This document shows, piece after piece, positions 1-5,336 of a DNA stretch of 6,000 bases. The stretch covers positions 1 to 6,000 of the forward strand of contig JAHEHQ010000017.1 in the NCBI GenBank assembly GCA_024644505.1. The letters are read 5' to 3'. Position 1 is the stretch's first letter; each line of letters starts with the position of its first letter. The stretch comes from Gammaproteobacteria bacterium (GTDB taxonomy: Bacteria > Pseudomonadota > Gammaproteobacteria > Chromatiales > Chromatiaceae). The notes beneath the pieces are model-generated. The model was not told where the DNA came from. It saw only the letters and a list, made by a program, of their open reading frames with translations, and ran no database searches. Made by a program: the position numbers and the translations under genes.

Positions 1-534
1 GCTGCCGTCCTGGAACAGATGGGCCTGCTGCTGCTTTTCCCGTTTCAGCCACGCCACCAGTGTTGTTACGTCGATCACTGAATCCGGGATCCGGACCTGC
101 TCGGACTCCCTGCGCAGCTGCTTTGCAAGGTAGGTGAAATAGAGCAGTCGGATGCTGCGCGGTGCGCCGGGCGTTCCATCCTGGCGTCTGACACCCATCG
201 CGGCCACCCGGTCCAAGTAGTCCTGCCAGTTTTCCTTCTGTTTCTCGCCCAGTTCGTAAAGGGTGTCCCAGGAGTAGATTCCGGTTTCGTGACCGTCGTC
301 GAAGAGTAACCGGACCGCGTACTGGCCCTGGGGCTCGATGCCGGTGATGTTCACGTTCTCCTTTCCGACCACGGGCGCATCCATGGTGCGCACCTCCTTG
401 GCCCGGGAGAAGACCCGCAGGTACTCACAGGGCAGTTCGAACGACTTGCCGTCCGAAAAACTCACTGCCAGCAGCCGGGACTTGCGGTGCAGCTTGATAT
501 CGGTGGGGACTCTCTGGGGTGACTTCTCGTTCAT
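1..534 (-). CDS. DUF971 (GBBH-like N-terminal) domain fused to a MoaD/ThiS-like domain, partial at its 3' end
   Basis: Read on the minus strand from ATG at 534, the frame is open for 178 codons and leaves the window at base 1, so the C-terminus is missing. Residues about 12-115 match DUF971, the domain that forms the N-terminus of gamma-butyrobetaine hydroxylase; the hallmark is DDGHETGIYSWDTLYELG at 79-96, followed by the helix WQDYLDRVAAMG. Only one cysteine (C36) lies where animal gamma-butyrobetaine hydroxylase has a zinc-binding cysteine cluster, so zinc binding is unlikely. From about residue 127 a second domain begins (SIRLLYFTYLAKQL, then a TTLVAWLKRE helix). It resembles the start of MoaD-type sulfur-carrier proteins with a ubiquitin fold. 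Whether it ends in the functional Gly-Gly cannot be seen. The gene lies 20 bp downstream of the dioxygenase gene on the same strand, so the two are probably co-transcribed. The DUF971 call is firm, the MoaD call good, and the function unknown. Confidence 0.85.
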   Translation of the reverse strand, partial: MNEKSPQRVPTDIKLHRKSRLLAVSFSDGKSFELPCEYLRVFSRAKEVRTMDAPVVGKENVNITGIEPQGQYAVRLLFDDGHETGIYSWDTLYELGEKQKENWQDYLDRVAAMGVRRQDGTPGAPRSIRLLYFTYLAKQLRRESEQVRIPDSVIDVTTLVAWLKREKQQQAHLFQDGS

Positions 535-554
535 GGGCTTAGGGCCTGTTGGTT

Positions 555-1457
555 TCAGGTGTCGGCAATGCGGTCGTAGTAGCGCGCGCGGAACAGCAGG
601 CGCCCCTCTCCGGCATCTTCGAAACCGCTGCGGGTGTGCAGCACGTTGTTGCAGATGAGTCCCTGGCCCGGTGCCAGTCTGCCTTCGAAATGGTAAGGCG
701 ATCTGGTTTTCAGCAATGCCTTGAGCACCTCGACCGCCTCAAGGGTCATGGGGTCGTCGCGCCACTGGATACTGCGGCTCCGGTCTGTATAGCGCATGTG
801 CAGCTGCCCCCCCGGAAGTATGCTGAATACCGGGCCGGTGCGTGCCGGCCGGACCAGCTTCCCATTCATTACGTTTTCGGGGATGGTCATGGCCTCCGGA
901 TGCATCAGGCTGCGGATGTACGCCGGATTGCGGTCGCGCAGCAGCATATAGAGGATCTCGTGGTCCAGCAGCTGGTTGGCGCCGCCCTCGGCGGCGGGCC
1001 GGACGCAGTGCAGCACCATGCCGAGGATCTGATGTTCCGAATCGTTGTAATAACCGTCGGTATGCCAGGCAATGGGCCGGGTGGTGTAGGGTATGAAGCC
1101 CTTGTGCAGGGCATCCTCCTGCACCGTCAGCGAGCTGATCGCATCCTCGTCGGCGCCCATGTGATTATCCAGGTGCTCCAGCCCGAAACGCCTCGCAAGG
1201 CCGCGGACCATGTCCCTGTCGGAATCCGGGTCCGCGGGGCCGGTATAGATCGCCATGTTGGTTTTGCGCAGGCGCTCCATGACCGCCTGAAACTCGCTAT
1301 CCGAGAGATTCAGCGGGTCCTCGATATCCACCACCAGCCGATCCAGACTCTTGGGATACTTCTGAAGTTTCTTCTCCCGCCATTCTCTGTAGGACTGTTC
1401 CCGGGCGGGATCGAAGGGGGTGTCGTTGATGACTTGACCGGACTTTTGATTTTCCAC
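555..1457 (-). CDS. TauD/TfdA-family Fe(II)/2-oxoglutarate-dependent dioxygenase
   Basis: This is a cytosolic non-heme iron oxygenase that would couple 2-oxoglutarate decarboxylation to oxidation of an unidentified substrate. With the GTG start at 1457 the protein has 300 residues. The HxD iron-binding pair is in AWHTDGYYN (H132, D134), the distal histidine is in NNVLHTRSGF (H274), and the arginines of RLLFRARYYD (286-295) are placed to hold 2-oxoglutarate. The N-terminal part (NDTPFDP...YREWREKKL) is where I expect related proteins to begin. The frame stays open to an ATG at 1592, but those 45 extra residues look non-family and would run into the yebC leader, so GTG is preferred despite a weak ribosome-binding site. 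The neighbouring DUF971 gene suggests a gamma-butyrobetaine-hydroxylase-like pairing, but the substrate (carnitine precursor, sulfonate, amino acid or other) cannot be read from the sequence. Confidence 0.85.
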   Translation of the reverse strand: MENQKSGQVINDTPFDPAREQSYREWREKKLQKYPKSLDRLVVDIEDPLNLSDSEFQAVMERLRKTNMAIYTGPADPDSDRDMVRGLARRFGLEHLDNHMGADEDAISSLTVQEDALHKGFIPYTTRPIAWHTDGYYNDSEHQILGMVLHCVRPAAEGGANQLLDHEILYMLLRDRNPAYIRSLMHPEAMTIPENVMNGKLVRPARTGPVFSILPGGQLHMRYTDRSRSIQWRDDPMTLEAVEVLKALLKTRSPYHFEGRLAPGQGLICNNVLHTRSGFEDAGEGRLLFRARYYDRIADT

Positions 1458-1490
1458 GCAGAGTAGGGGCCTGTGATGAACGAGGGCGTA

Positions 1491-1496
1491 ACTATA
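1491..1496 (-). promoter_or_regulatory. Possible -10 box for the dioxygenase/DUF971 unit
   Basis: On the minus strand TATAGT (5 of 6 matches to TATAAT) lies 33 bp upstream of the GTG start, inside the 149-bp divergent region shared with yebC. No convincing -35 box is found at the usual spacing, so this is a weak call. I could not assign a clear sigma-70 promoter to yebC in the same region. Confidence 0.25.
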
Positions 1497-1595
1497 CCGC
1501 TTCGGCAGGTGCGGGTTCCAGGGGGAAAAGGCCCTGTAACCCGGTTCCTGACTGACCCTCCGGGGTGGTAAACTTCGCCTCGAACAGCGCATTTC

Positions 1596-1601
1596 GAGAG
1601 G
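1596..1601 (+). promoter_or_regulatory. Shine-Dalgarno site of yebC
   Basis: GAGAGG lies 5 bases before the ATG at 1607. Together with the conserved MAGHSKWANIKHKK N-terminus this fixes the start at 1607 rather than at the in-frame ATG at 1565. Confidence 0.8.
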
Positions 1602-1606
1602 TTTTT

Positions 1607-2359
1607 ATGGCCGGGCACAGTAAGTGGGCGAATATCAAGCACAAAAAGGCGGCGAACGACCGTAAACGGGGCAAGATCTGGACCAAACTGATCCGGGAGG
1701 TGACAGTGGCCGCCAGGACCGGCGGTGGCGATGCCGATTCCAACCCCCGCCTGCGCCTGGCGCTGGACAAGGCCACGGGCGCCAATATGCCCAAGGATAC
1801 CATCAAGCGGGCTATCGAGCGGGGTGTGGGCGGCGGTGAGGGCGAGAATTACGAGGAGATCCGATACGAGGGTTACGGTACCGGAGGAACGGCCGTGATC
1901 GTCGATTGCATGACCGACAACCGCAACCGCACCGCATCCGAGGTGCGCCACGCCTTCAGCAAGTACGGGGGCAATCTCGGGACCGACGGGTCGGTGGCCT
2001 ACCTGTTCAACAAGCAGGGGATCATCAGCTACGGCCCCGGTGCGGATGAGGATGCCATCATGGAAGCGGCCCTGGAGGCGGGGGCCGAGGACGTGGTCAG
2101 CGGTGATGACGGCTCGATGGACGTGATCACCACGCCGGAGGATTTCGATGGGGTCAGGGATGCCATGCTGGCCGCGGGCGTCCCGCCGGACAACGCGGAA
2201 GTCACCTTTCAGGCCTCGACGACCGCGGGACTTGATCGTGACGCGGCGGAGACACTGTTGAAAATGGTGGATGCCCTGGAGGATCTGGATGATGTCCGGG
2301 AGGTCTACACCAACGCGGATATTCCGGATGAGATCCTGGAATCGCTTGGGGCCTGTTAA
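1607..2359 (+). CDS. yebC: YebC/PmpR (TACO1) family protein
   Basis: The protein has 250 residues, the usual family length. It opens with the signature MAGHSKWANIKHKKA and continues with DxxRGKIWTKLIREV, the NPRLRLALDKATGANMPKD stretch, and the GYGTGGTAVIVDCMTDNRNR block (about residues 90-110). Family members are cytosolic three-domain proteins. They were first described as transcriptional regulators, and more recent work ties them to ribosomes and translation (mitochondrial TACO1, and relief of stalling at proline-rich stretches by some bacterial members). yebC commonly sits just before ruvC, as here. The C-terminus is odd: homologues typically end near the IPDEILESL sequence, but here three more residues (GAC) and the TAA stop are encoded by the terminal inverted repeat of the inserted element that begins at 2349. 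The protein is otherwise intact. Confidence 0.97.
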   Translation: MAGHSKWANIKHKKAANDRKRGKIWTKLIREVTVAARTGGGDADSNPRLRLALDKATGANMPKDTIKRAIERGVGGGEGENYEEIRYEGYGTGGTAVIVDCMTDNRNRTASEVRHAFSKYGGNLGTDGSVAYLFNKQGIISYGPGADEDAIMEAALEAGAEDVVSGDDGSMDVITTPEDFDGVRDAMLAAGVPPDNAEVTFQASTTAGLDRDAAETLLKMVDALEDLDDVREVYTNADIPDEILESLGAC

Positions 2360-2379
2360 CACTATGCGGATACCCAGCG
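2349..2379 (+). repeat. Left terminal inverted repeat of the element
   Basis: It starts GGGCCTGTTAACAC and pairs with 2715-2745. The first 27 positions differ only at 2363 (T here, G on the partner arm), and over the full 31 bp position 2377 also differs. Bases 2349-2359 lie inside yebC and encode its stop codon. Confidence 0.9.
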
Positions 2380-2502
2380 TTGGCTCTCCAATGAGACCAA
2401 GCGCCCGAAGGAAGTGCCCTTGGGGTGCAAGGCGCGCAGAGCGAAGTTTGGTGATTCCAAATGAGCGATGCGCAACGCCGCATGGCCTCATTGGAGGGCC
2501 AA
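2380..2502. repeat. Stem-loop block in the left arm of the element
   Basis: Bases 2380-2401 (beginning TTGGCTCTCCAATGAG) pair with 2481-2502 over 22 positions with 3 mismatches. The enclosed bases hold a smaller perfect hairpin, TTTGG-TGATT-CCAAA. The right arm of the element has no equivalent: there the terminal repeat runs directly into the inner inverted repeat (2699-2715). Confidence 0.75.
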
Positions 2503-2525
2503 CCCGAAGGGACGGGGCCATTTTT
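2497..2525 (+). terminator. Terminator-like hairpin within the element
   Basis: GGCC at 2497-2500 can pair with GGCC at 2516-2519, enclosing CCC-GAA-GGG (2503-2511). This is followed by A and five T residues (2521-2525). The form fits a Rho-independent terminator for yebC transcripts, but the stem is short and interrupted and the T tract is brief, so read-through is likely. Confidence 0.3.
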
Positions 2526-2552
2526 CCCCATGACAGCGTTACACTTTCGCTT

Positions 2553-2672
2553 ATGTACAGGAAGTACAGTATGCCGCGGGCGCATGGATGCGCAGGAGCG
2601 GCGAATGTACGGCAGGTACAGTATGCCGCGGGCGCATGGATGCGCAGGAGCGGCGAATGTACGGCAGGTACA
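2553..2672. repeat. 52-bp tandem repeat with nested dyads (2 perfect copies plus partial flanks)
   Basis: Copies at 2564-2615 and 2616-2667 are identical, followed by GTACA of a third. The 11 bases before copy 1 are a diverged match in the same register. Each unit holds GCGCAT-GG-ATGCGC nested inside GCCGC...GCGGC (in copy 1, 2573-2577 with 2598-2602). The unit borders carry the dyad TGTAC-N5-GTACA, present three times at 2554, 2606 and 2658. The unit length is not a multiple of three, which argues against a coding repeat. Confidence 0.95.
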
Positions 2673-2714
2673 CTGCGCTCAGTGCGCCTTGTCCTGCGAA
2701 AAAATGGCCTCCGT

Positions 2715-2745
2715 CGATGGGTATCCGCATCGTGTTAACAGGCCC
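2715..2745 (-). repeat. Right terminal inverted repeat of the element
   Basis: This is the reverse complement of the left end, finishing GTGTTAACAGGCCC. It ends 7 bp before the ruvC ATG, so the AGG at 2740-2742 is the only Shine-Dalgarno-like bases near that start, and they belong to the element. Confidence 0.9.
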
Positions 2746-2752
2746 TAACTGA

Positions 2753-3262
2753 ATGCGCCGCATACTCGGCATAGATCCAGGTTCCCGTATCACCGGCTAC
2801 GGCATCATAGCCAGCGACGGCATCCGCAGCGTCCATGTGGAGAGCGGGTGCATCCGGGTTTCCTTCGAGGAGTTTCCCCTCAGGCTTGGTGAGATTTTCC
2901 GGGAGATCTCGGGGGTGATACAGCGGTACAGCCCCGAAGAGGTGGCCATCGAGCAGGTCTTCATGGCGAAAAACGCGGCTTCGGCACTCAAGCTGGGCCA
3001 GGCCCGCGGTGCGGCCATCTGCGCCGCCGTGATGGCGGGTCTGCCTGTCTCCGAATATACCCCCCGTATGATCAAGCAGTCCGTCGTCGGTACCGGTACC
3101 GCGGACAAGGAGCAGATTCAGCACATGATGCAGCGAATCCTGGGTCTGAACCGGAAGCTCACCGCGGATCAGGCAGACGCACTGGCGGTGGCGCTCAGCC
3201 ATGCCCACGCCACTTCCACCCGGGGCAGGATCCTGGCGGCCGGAAGAGGGCGTTATTCATGA
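2753..3262 (+). CDS. ruvC: Holliday junction resolvase RuvC
   Basis: RuvC is the dimeric Mg-dependent endonuclease that cuts four-way DNA junctions after RuvAB branch migration. The protein has 169 residues, close to E. coli's 173. The RNase-H-like fold and all four catalytic acids are visible: D8 in ILGIDPGSRITGYG, E67 in AIEQVF, and D139 and D142 in LTADQADALAVA. The KNAASALKLGQARGA segment after E67 is also typical. The ATG at 2753 is the family start. Its upstream sequence is unusual: only 7 bp separate it from the inserted repeat element, so the native ribosome-binding region has been replaced and only a weak AGG remains. The stop overlaps the ruvA start by 4 bp (ATGA). No LexA-type operator (CTG-N10-CAG) is present upstream. 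Confidence 0.98.
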   Translation: MRRILGIDPGSRITGYGIIASDGIRSVHVESGCIRVSFEEFPLRLGEIFREISGVIQRYSPEEVAIEQVFMAKNAASALKLGQARGAAICAAVMAGLPVSEYTPRMIKQSVVGTGTADKEQIQHMMQRILGLNRKLTADQADALAVALSHAHATSTRGRILAAGRGRYS

Positions 3263-3864
3263 TCGGACGGCTGCGCGGGGAGATCGTCCACCGGCAACCC
3301 CCTTTTCTCATGCTGGAGGTCAACGGGGTGGGTTACGAGCTGGAAGCGCCGATGTCCACCTTTTACAATCTGCCGACCGGAAGCGAGCAGGTAATCCTGT
3401 TTACCCACCTTGCGGTCCGGGACGACGCCCATGTCCTCTACGGGTTCTCCAGCGAATCGGAGCGCACCCTGTTTCGCACCCTGCTGCGCGTCAGCGGTGT
3501 GGGGGCAAAGATGGCGCTGGCGATACTATCGGGTATGAGCGCCGCTGATTTCGCCCGCTGCGTGCAGACGGAGGATATCGCTGCGCTGGTGCGCCTCCCC
3601 GGGATCGGCAGGAAAACCGCCGAGCGTCTGATCGTGGAGATGCGCGATCGGCTGGACCGGCTGGATGGCGTTTCAGACACAACCCGCACAGCGTCTGCCA
3701 AGGGATCCGCAGGTGCGGTCAGCCCCGTATCGGACGCGGTGGGGGCATTGATCGCCCTGGGATACAAGCCGGTCGAGGCCAGCCGCATGGTGAGAGCCGT
3801 GGATTCGGAAGGCCTCAACAGTGAAGAGATCATACGCGGGGCCCTGAAAGCGGTGGCGAAATGA
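3259..3864 (+). CDS. ruvA: Holliday junction branch migration complex subunit RuvA
   Basis: RuvA forms the tetramer that holds the Holliday junction flat and loads the RuvB motors. The protein has 201 residues, the usual length. The N-terminal OB-fold domain (1-64) ends with VRDDAHVLYGF, where D55 and D56 occupy the acidic-pin positions that separate strands. The middle domain has two helix-hairpin-helix DNA-binding motifs, VSGVGAK (78-84) and LPGIGRK (113-119). After a flexible linker (about 137-154) comes the RuvB-binding C-terminal domain (155-201). The start overlaps the ruvC stop and the stop overlaps the ruvB start, each by 4 bp, which indicates translational coupling. Confidence 0.98.
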   Translation: MIGRLRGEIVHRQPPFLMLEVNGVGYELEAPMSTFYNLPTGSEQVILFTHLAVRDDAHVLYGFSSESERTLFRTLLRVSGVGAKMALAILSGMSAADFARCVQTEDIAALVRLPGIGRKTAERLIVEMRDRLDRLDGVSDTTRTASAKGSAGAVSPVSDAVGALIALGYKPVEASRMVRAVDSEGLNSEEIIRGALKAVAK

Positions 3865-4913
3865 GCGAATACCACCCCGACAGGATCGTGAGTGCGGTGG
3901 CAGGTGCGGATGATACCGCGCTGGACCGCGCCATCCGGCCCAAGCGCCTGCAGGACTATGTGGGGCAGCCGGTGGTGAAGGAACAGATGGAAATCTTCAT
4001 CCAGGCCGCCCGGGGACGGGACGAGGCGCTGGATCACGTACTCATCTTCGGACCACCCGGTCTGGGCAAGACCACCCTGGCGCACATCGTGGCCAACGAG
4101 ATGGGGGTGAATCTGCGCCAGACGTCCGGCCCGGTGCTGGAAAAGCAGGGGGACCTGGCGGCGCTCCTGACCAACCTGGAACCTTATGATGTGCTCTTCG
4201 TTGATGAGATACACCGACTGAGCCCCGTGGTGGAGGAGGTGCTCTATCCGGCCATGGAGGATTATCAACTCGACATCATGATCGGCGAGGGGCCGGCGGC
4301 CCGTTCCATCAAGCTCGATCTGCCCCCCTTTACCCTCATCGGGGCGACCACCCGCGCGGGGCTGCTCACCTCGCCCCTGCGAGACCGTTTCGGTATCGTG
4401 CAGCGGCTCGAGTTTTACAGCGCCGGGGATCTGACCCACATCGTGCAGCGCTCCGCGGGCATACTCAACATCGAGGCCGAGGAGGCGGGTGCCCGGGAGA
4501 TCGCCTGCCGCTCCAGGGGCACGCCGCGAATCGCGAACCGGCTGCTGCGCCGGGTGCGGGACTACGCCCAGATCAAGGCGGACGGCCGGGTCACTTCCGA
4601 GGTGGCGGACAGGGCGTTGGGCATGCTCAAGGTGGACAACAGCGGATTTGATCTGATGGATCGCAAACTCCTGGCCGCCGTCATAAAGAACTTCGACGGG
4701 GGGCCGGTGGGCGTGGACAGCCTGGCGGCCGCCATCGGTGAGGAGCGCGGCACCATCGAAGACGTACTGGAGCCTTTCCTGATCCAGCAGGGATTCCTGA
4801 TGCGCACCCCCCGCGGCCGGGTGGCGACCCGTGCGGCCTATCTCCACTTCGGCATGACACCGAAGCCCCAGGAGCCGGCACCGCCCGGTTCCGGTGACCT
4901 GTTCAATGAGTAA
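3861..4913 (+). CDS. ruvB: Holliday junction branch migration ATPase RuvB
   Basis: RuvB is the hexameric AAA+ motor that pulls DNA through the RuvA-bound junction. The protein has 350 residues, slightly longer than E. coli (336) because of a longer N-terminus and an EPAPPGSGDLFNE tail. The N-terminal AIRPKRLQDYVGQ motif is present. Walker A is GPPGLGKTT (64-72), Walker B is VDEIH (114-118), sensor 1 lies in GATTRAG (161-167), the arginine finger is R174 in SPLRDRFG, and sensor 2 lies in GTPRIANR (220-227). The C-terminal winged-helix DNA-binding domain carries IGEERGTIEDVLEPFLIQQGF. The gene overlaps ruvA by 4 bp and ends 3 bp before ybgC. All functional motifs are intact. Confidence 0.98.
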   Translation: MSEYHPDRIVSAVAGADDTALDRAIRPKRLQDYVGQPVVKEQMEIFIQAARGRDEALDHVLIFGPPGLGKTTLAHIVANEMGVNLRQTSGPVLEKQGDLAALLTNLEPYDVLFVDEIHRLSPVVEEVLYPAMEDYQLDIMIGEGPAARSIKLDLPPFTLIGATTRAGLLTSPLRDRFGIVQRLEFYSAGDLTHIVQRSAGILNIEAEEAGAREIACRSRGTPRIANRLLRRVRDYAQIKADGRVTSEVADRALGMLKVDNSGFDLMDRKLLAAVIKNFDGGPVGVDSLAAAIGEERGTIEDVLEPFLIQQGFLMRTPRGRVATRAAYLHFGMTPKPQEPAPPGSGDLFNE

Positions 4914-4916
4914 GTT

Positions 4917-5336
4917 GTGACAGCCTCGAATGAATTTATATGGCCGATCAGGGTCTACTACGAGGATACGGACTCGGGGGGCGTGGTCTATTACGCCAAT
5001 TACCTCAAGTTCATGGAAAGGGCGCGCACCGAGTGGCTGCGCGGTCTGGGGTTTGAGCAGGATAGTTTGCGTGATCAGGAAGGCGTGCTGTTTGCGGTGA
5101 GCCGGGTTTCCCTGGACCTGCGCCGGCCGGCCCGTTTCAATGATGCGCTTCGGGTCGGTGTGCGGGTGAAAACGCGGGGCAGGGCGAGCCTGACCCTCGA
5201 GCAGGAGATCAAGGGGGAGTCTGATGAAAGTCTGCTGTGTTTCGGGGAAGTGAAGGTAGTCTGTGTGGATGCCGTACGTTTTCGACCCCGCGCCATCCCG
5301 AAATCCATTTTAGCGGTGATTCCTGATGTCCTCTGA
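4917..5336 (+). CDS. ybgC: YbgC-type acyl-CoA thioesterase of the tol-pal cluster
   Basis: This is a small hotdog-fold (4HBT) thioesterase of 139 residues. The family signature is VYYEDTDSGGVVYYANYLKF at 13-32. The catalytic aspartate is D19, matching D18 of E. coli YbgC; the position of E. coli H25 is Tyr (Y26). As I recall, tyrosine occurs at this position in other YbgC-like proteins, so it need not mean loss of activity. In other bacteria YbgC hydrolyses acyl-CoA thioesters and has been linked to phospholipid metabolism at the membrane. The start is GTG at 4917, chosen because it gives the expected N-terminus (EFIWPIRVYYEDTD); the next ATG would remove the active site. The end overlaps tolQ by 11 bp, so the two are probably coupled. 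Confidence 0.95.
   Translation: MTASNEFIWPIRVYYEDTDSGGVVYYANYLKFMERARTEWLRGLGFEQDSLRDQEGVLFAVSRVSLDLRRPARFNDALRVGVRVKTRGRASLTLEQEIKGESDESLLCFGEVKVVCVDAVRFRPRAIPKSILAVIPDVL

Larger units (their letters stand above)
2349..2745. mobile_element. 397-bp MITE-like non-autonomous element between yebC and ruvC
   Basis: The stretch from the end of yebC to ruvC has no plausible gene and is bounded by long inverted repeats: 27 bp with one mismatch, extendable to 31 bp with two. Inside are a second inverted-repeat pair near each terminus (2511-2525 and 2699-2715), a hairpin-forming left block (2380-2502), and a perfect 52-bp tandem duplication. There is no transposase frame, so movement would depend on an enzyme supplied elsewhere. 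The outer ends, GGGCCTGTTAACAC, are loosely reminiscent of DDE-transposase insertion-sequence ends, but I cannot name a family. No clear target-site duplication is visible: the flanks are ...CTTG on the left and TAAC... on the right. Insertion in a normally compact operon and the terminal symmetry make a mobile origin the best explanation. A structured regulatory region that never moved is the alternative. Confidence 0.8.

Noticed and set aside
549..1466. Plus-strand open frame of 305 codons
   Set aside because: It lies wholly antisense to the dioxygenase, whose HxD...H motifs are clear. Its own translation has no recognisable domain, and long antisense frames are expected at this GC content.
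1458..1592. Upstream ATG extending the dioxygenase by 45 residues
   Set aside because: The added part is arginine/proline-rich, does not look like the family N-terminus, and would overlap the yebC leader.
1565..1606. Upstream in-frame ATG extending yebC by 14 residues
   Set aside because: The family begins MAGHSKW at 1607, which has a good GAGAGG site; the extension is not conserved in character.
1310..2521. Minus-strand open frame of 403 codons
   Set aside because: It runs antisense through yebC and overlaps the dioxygenase in another frame. It is a composition artefact.
2535..2560. Sigma-70 promoter around GTTACAC...TTATGT
   Set aside because: Both boxes match poorly and the spacing between them is wrong.
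2553..2572. LexA box suggested by TACAGTA after a palindrome
   Set aside because: Only the right half-site fits; the CTG of the left half is not at the required 10-bp spacing. The palindrome is TGTAC-N5-GTACA.
2564..2672. CRISPR-like array
   Set aside because: The copies abut with no unique spacers, and there are only two units.
2461..2748. Short open frames inside the repeat element with repeated peptides
   Set aside because: They are the 52-bp repeat read in different frames. There is no ribosome-binding site and no known fold, and the period is not divisible by three.
3438..4847. Minus-strand open frame of 469 codons
   Set aside because: It is antisense to ruvA and ruvB, which are certain. 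It is histidine- and arginine-rich with no family resemblance.
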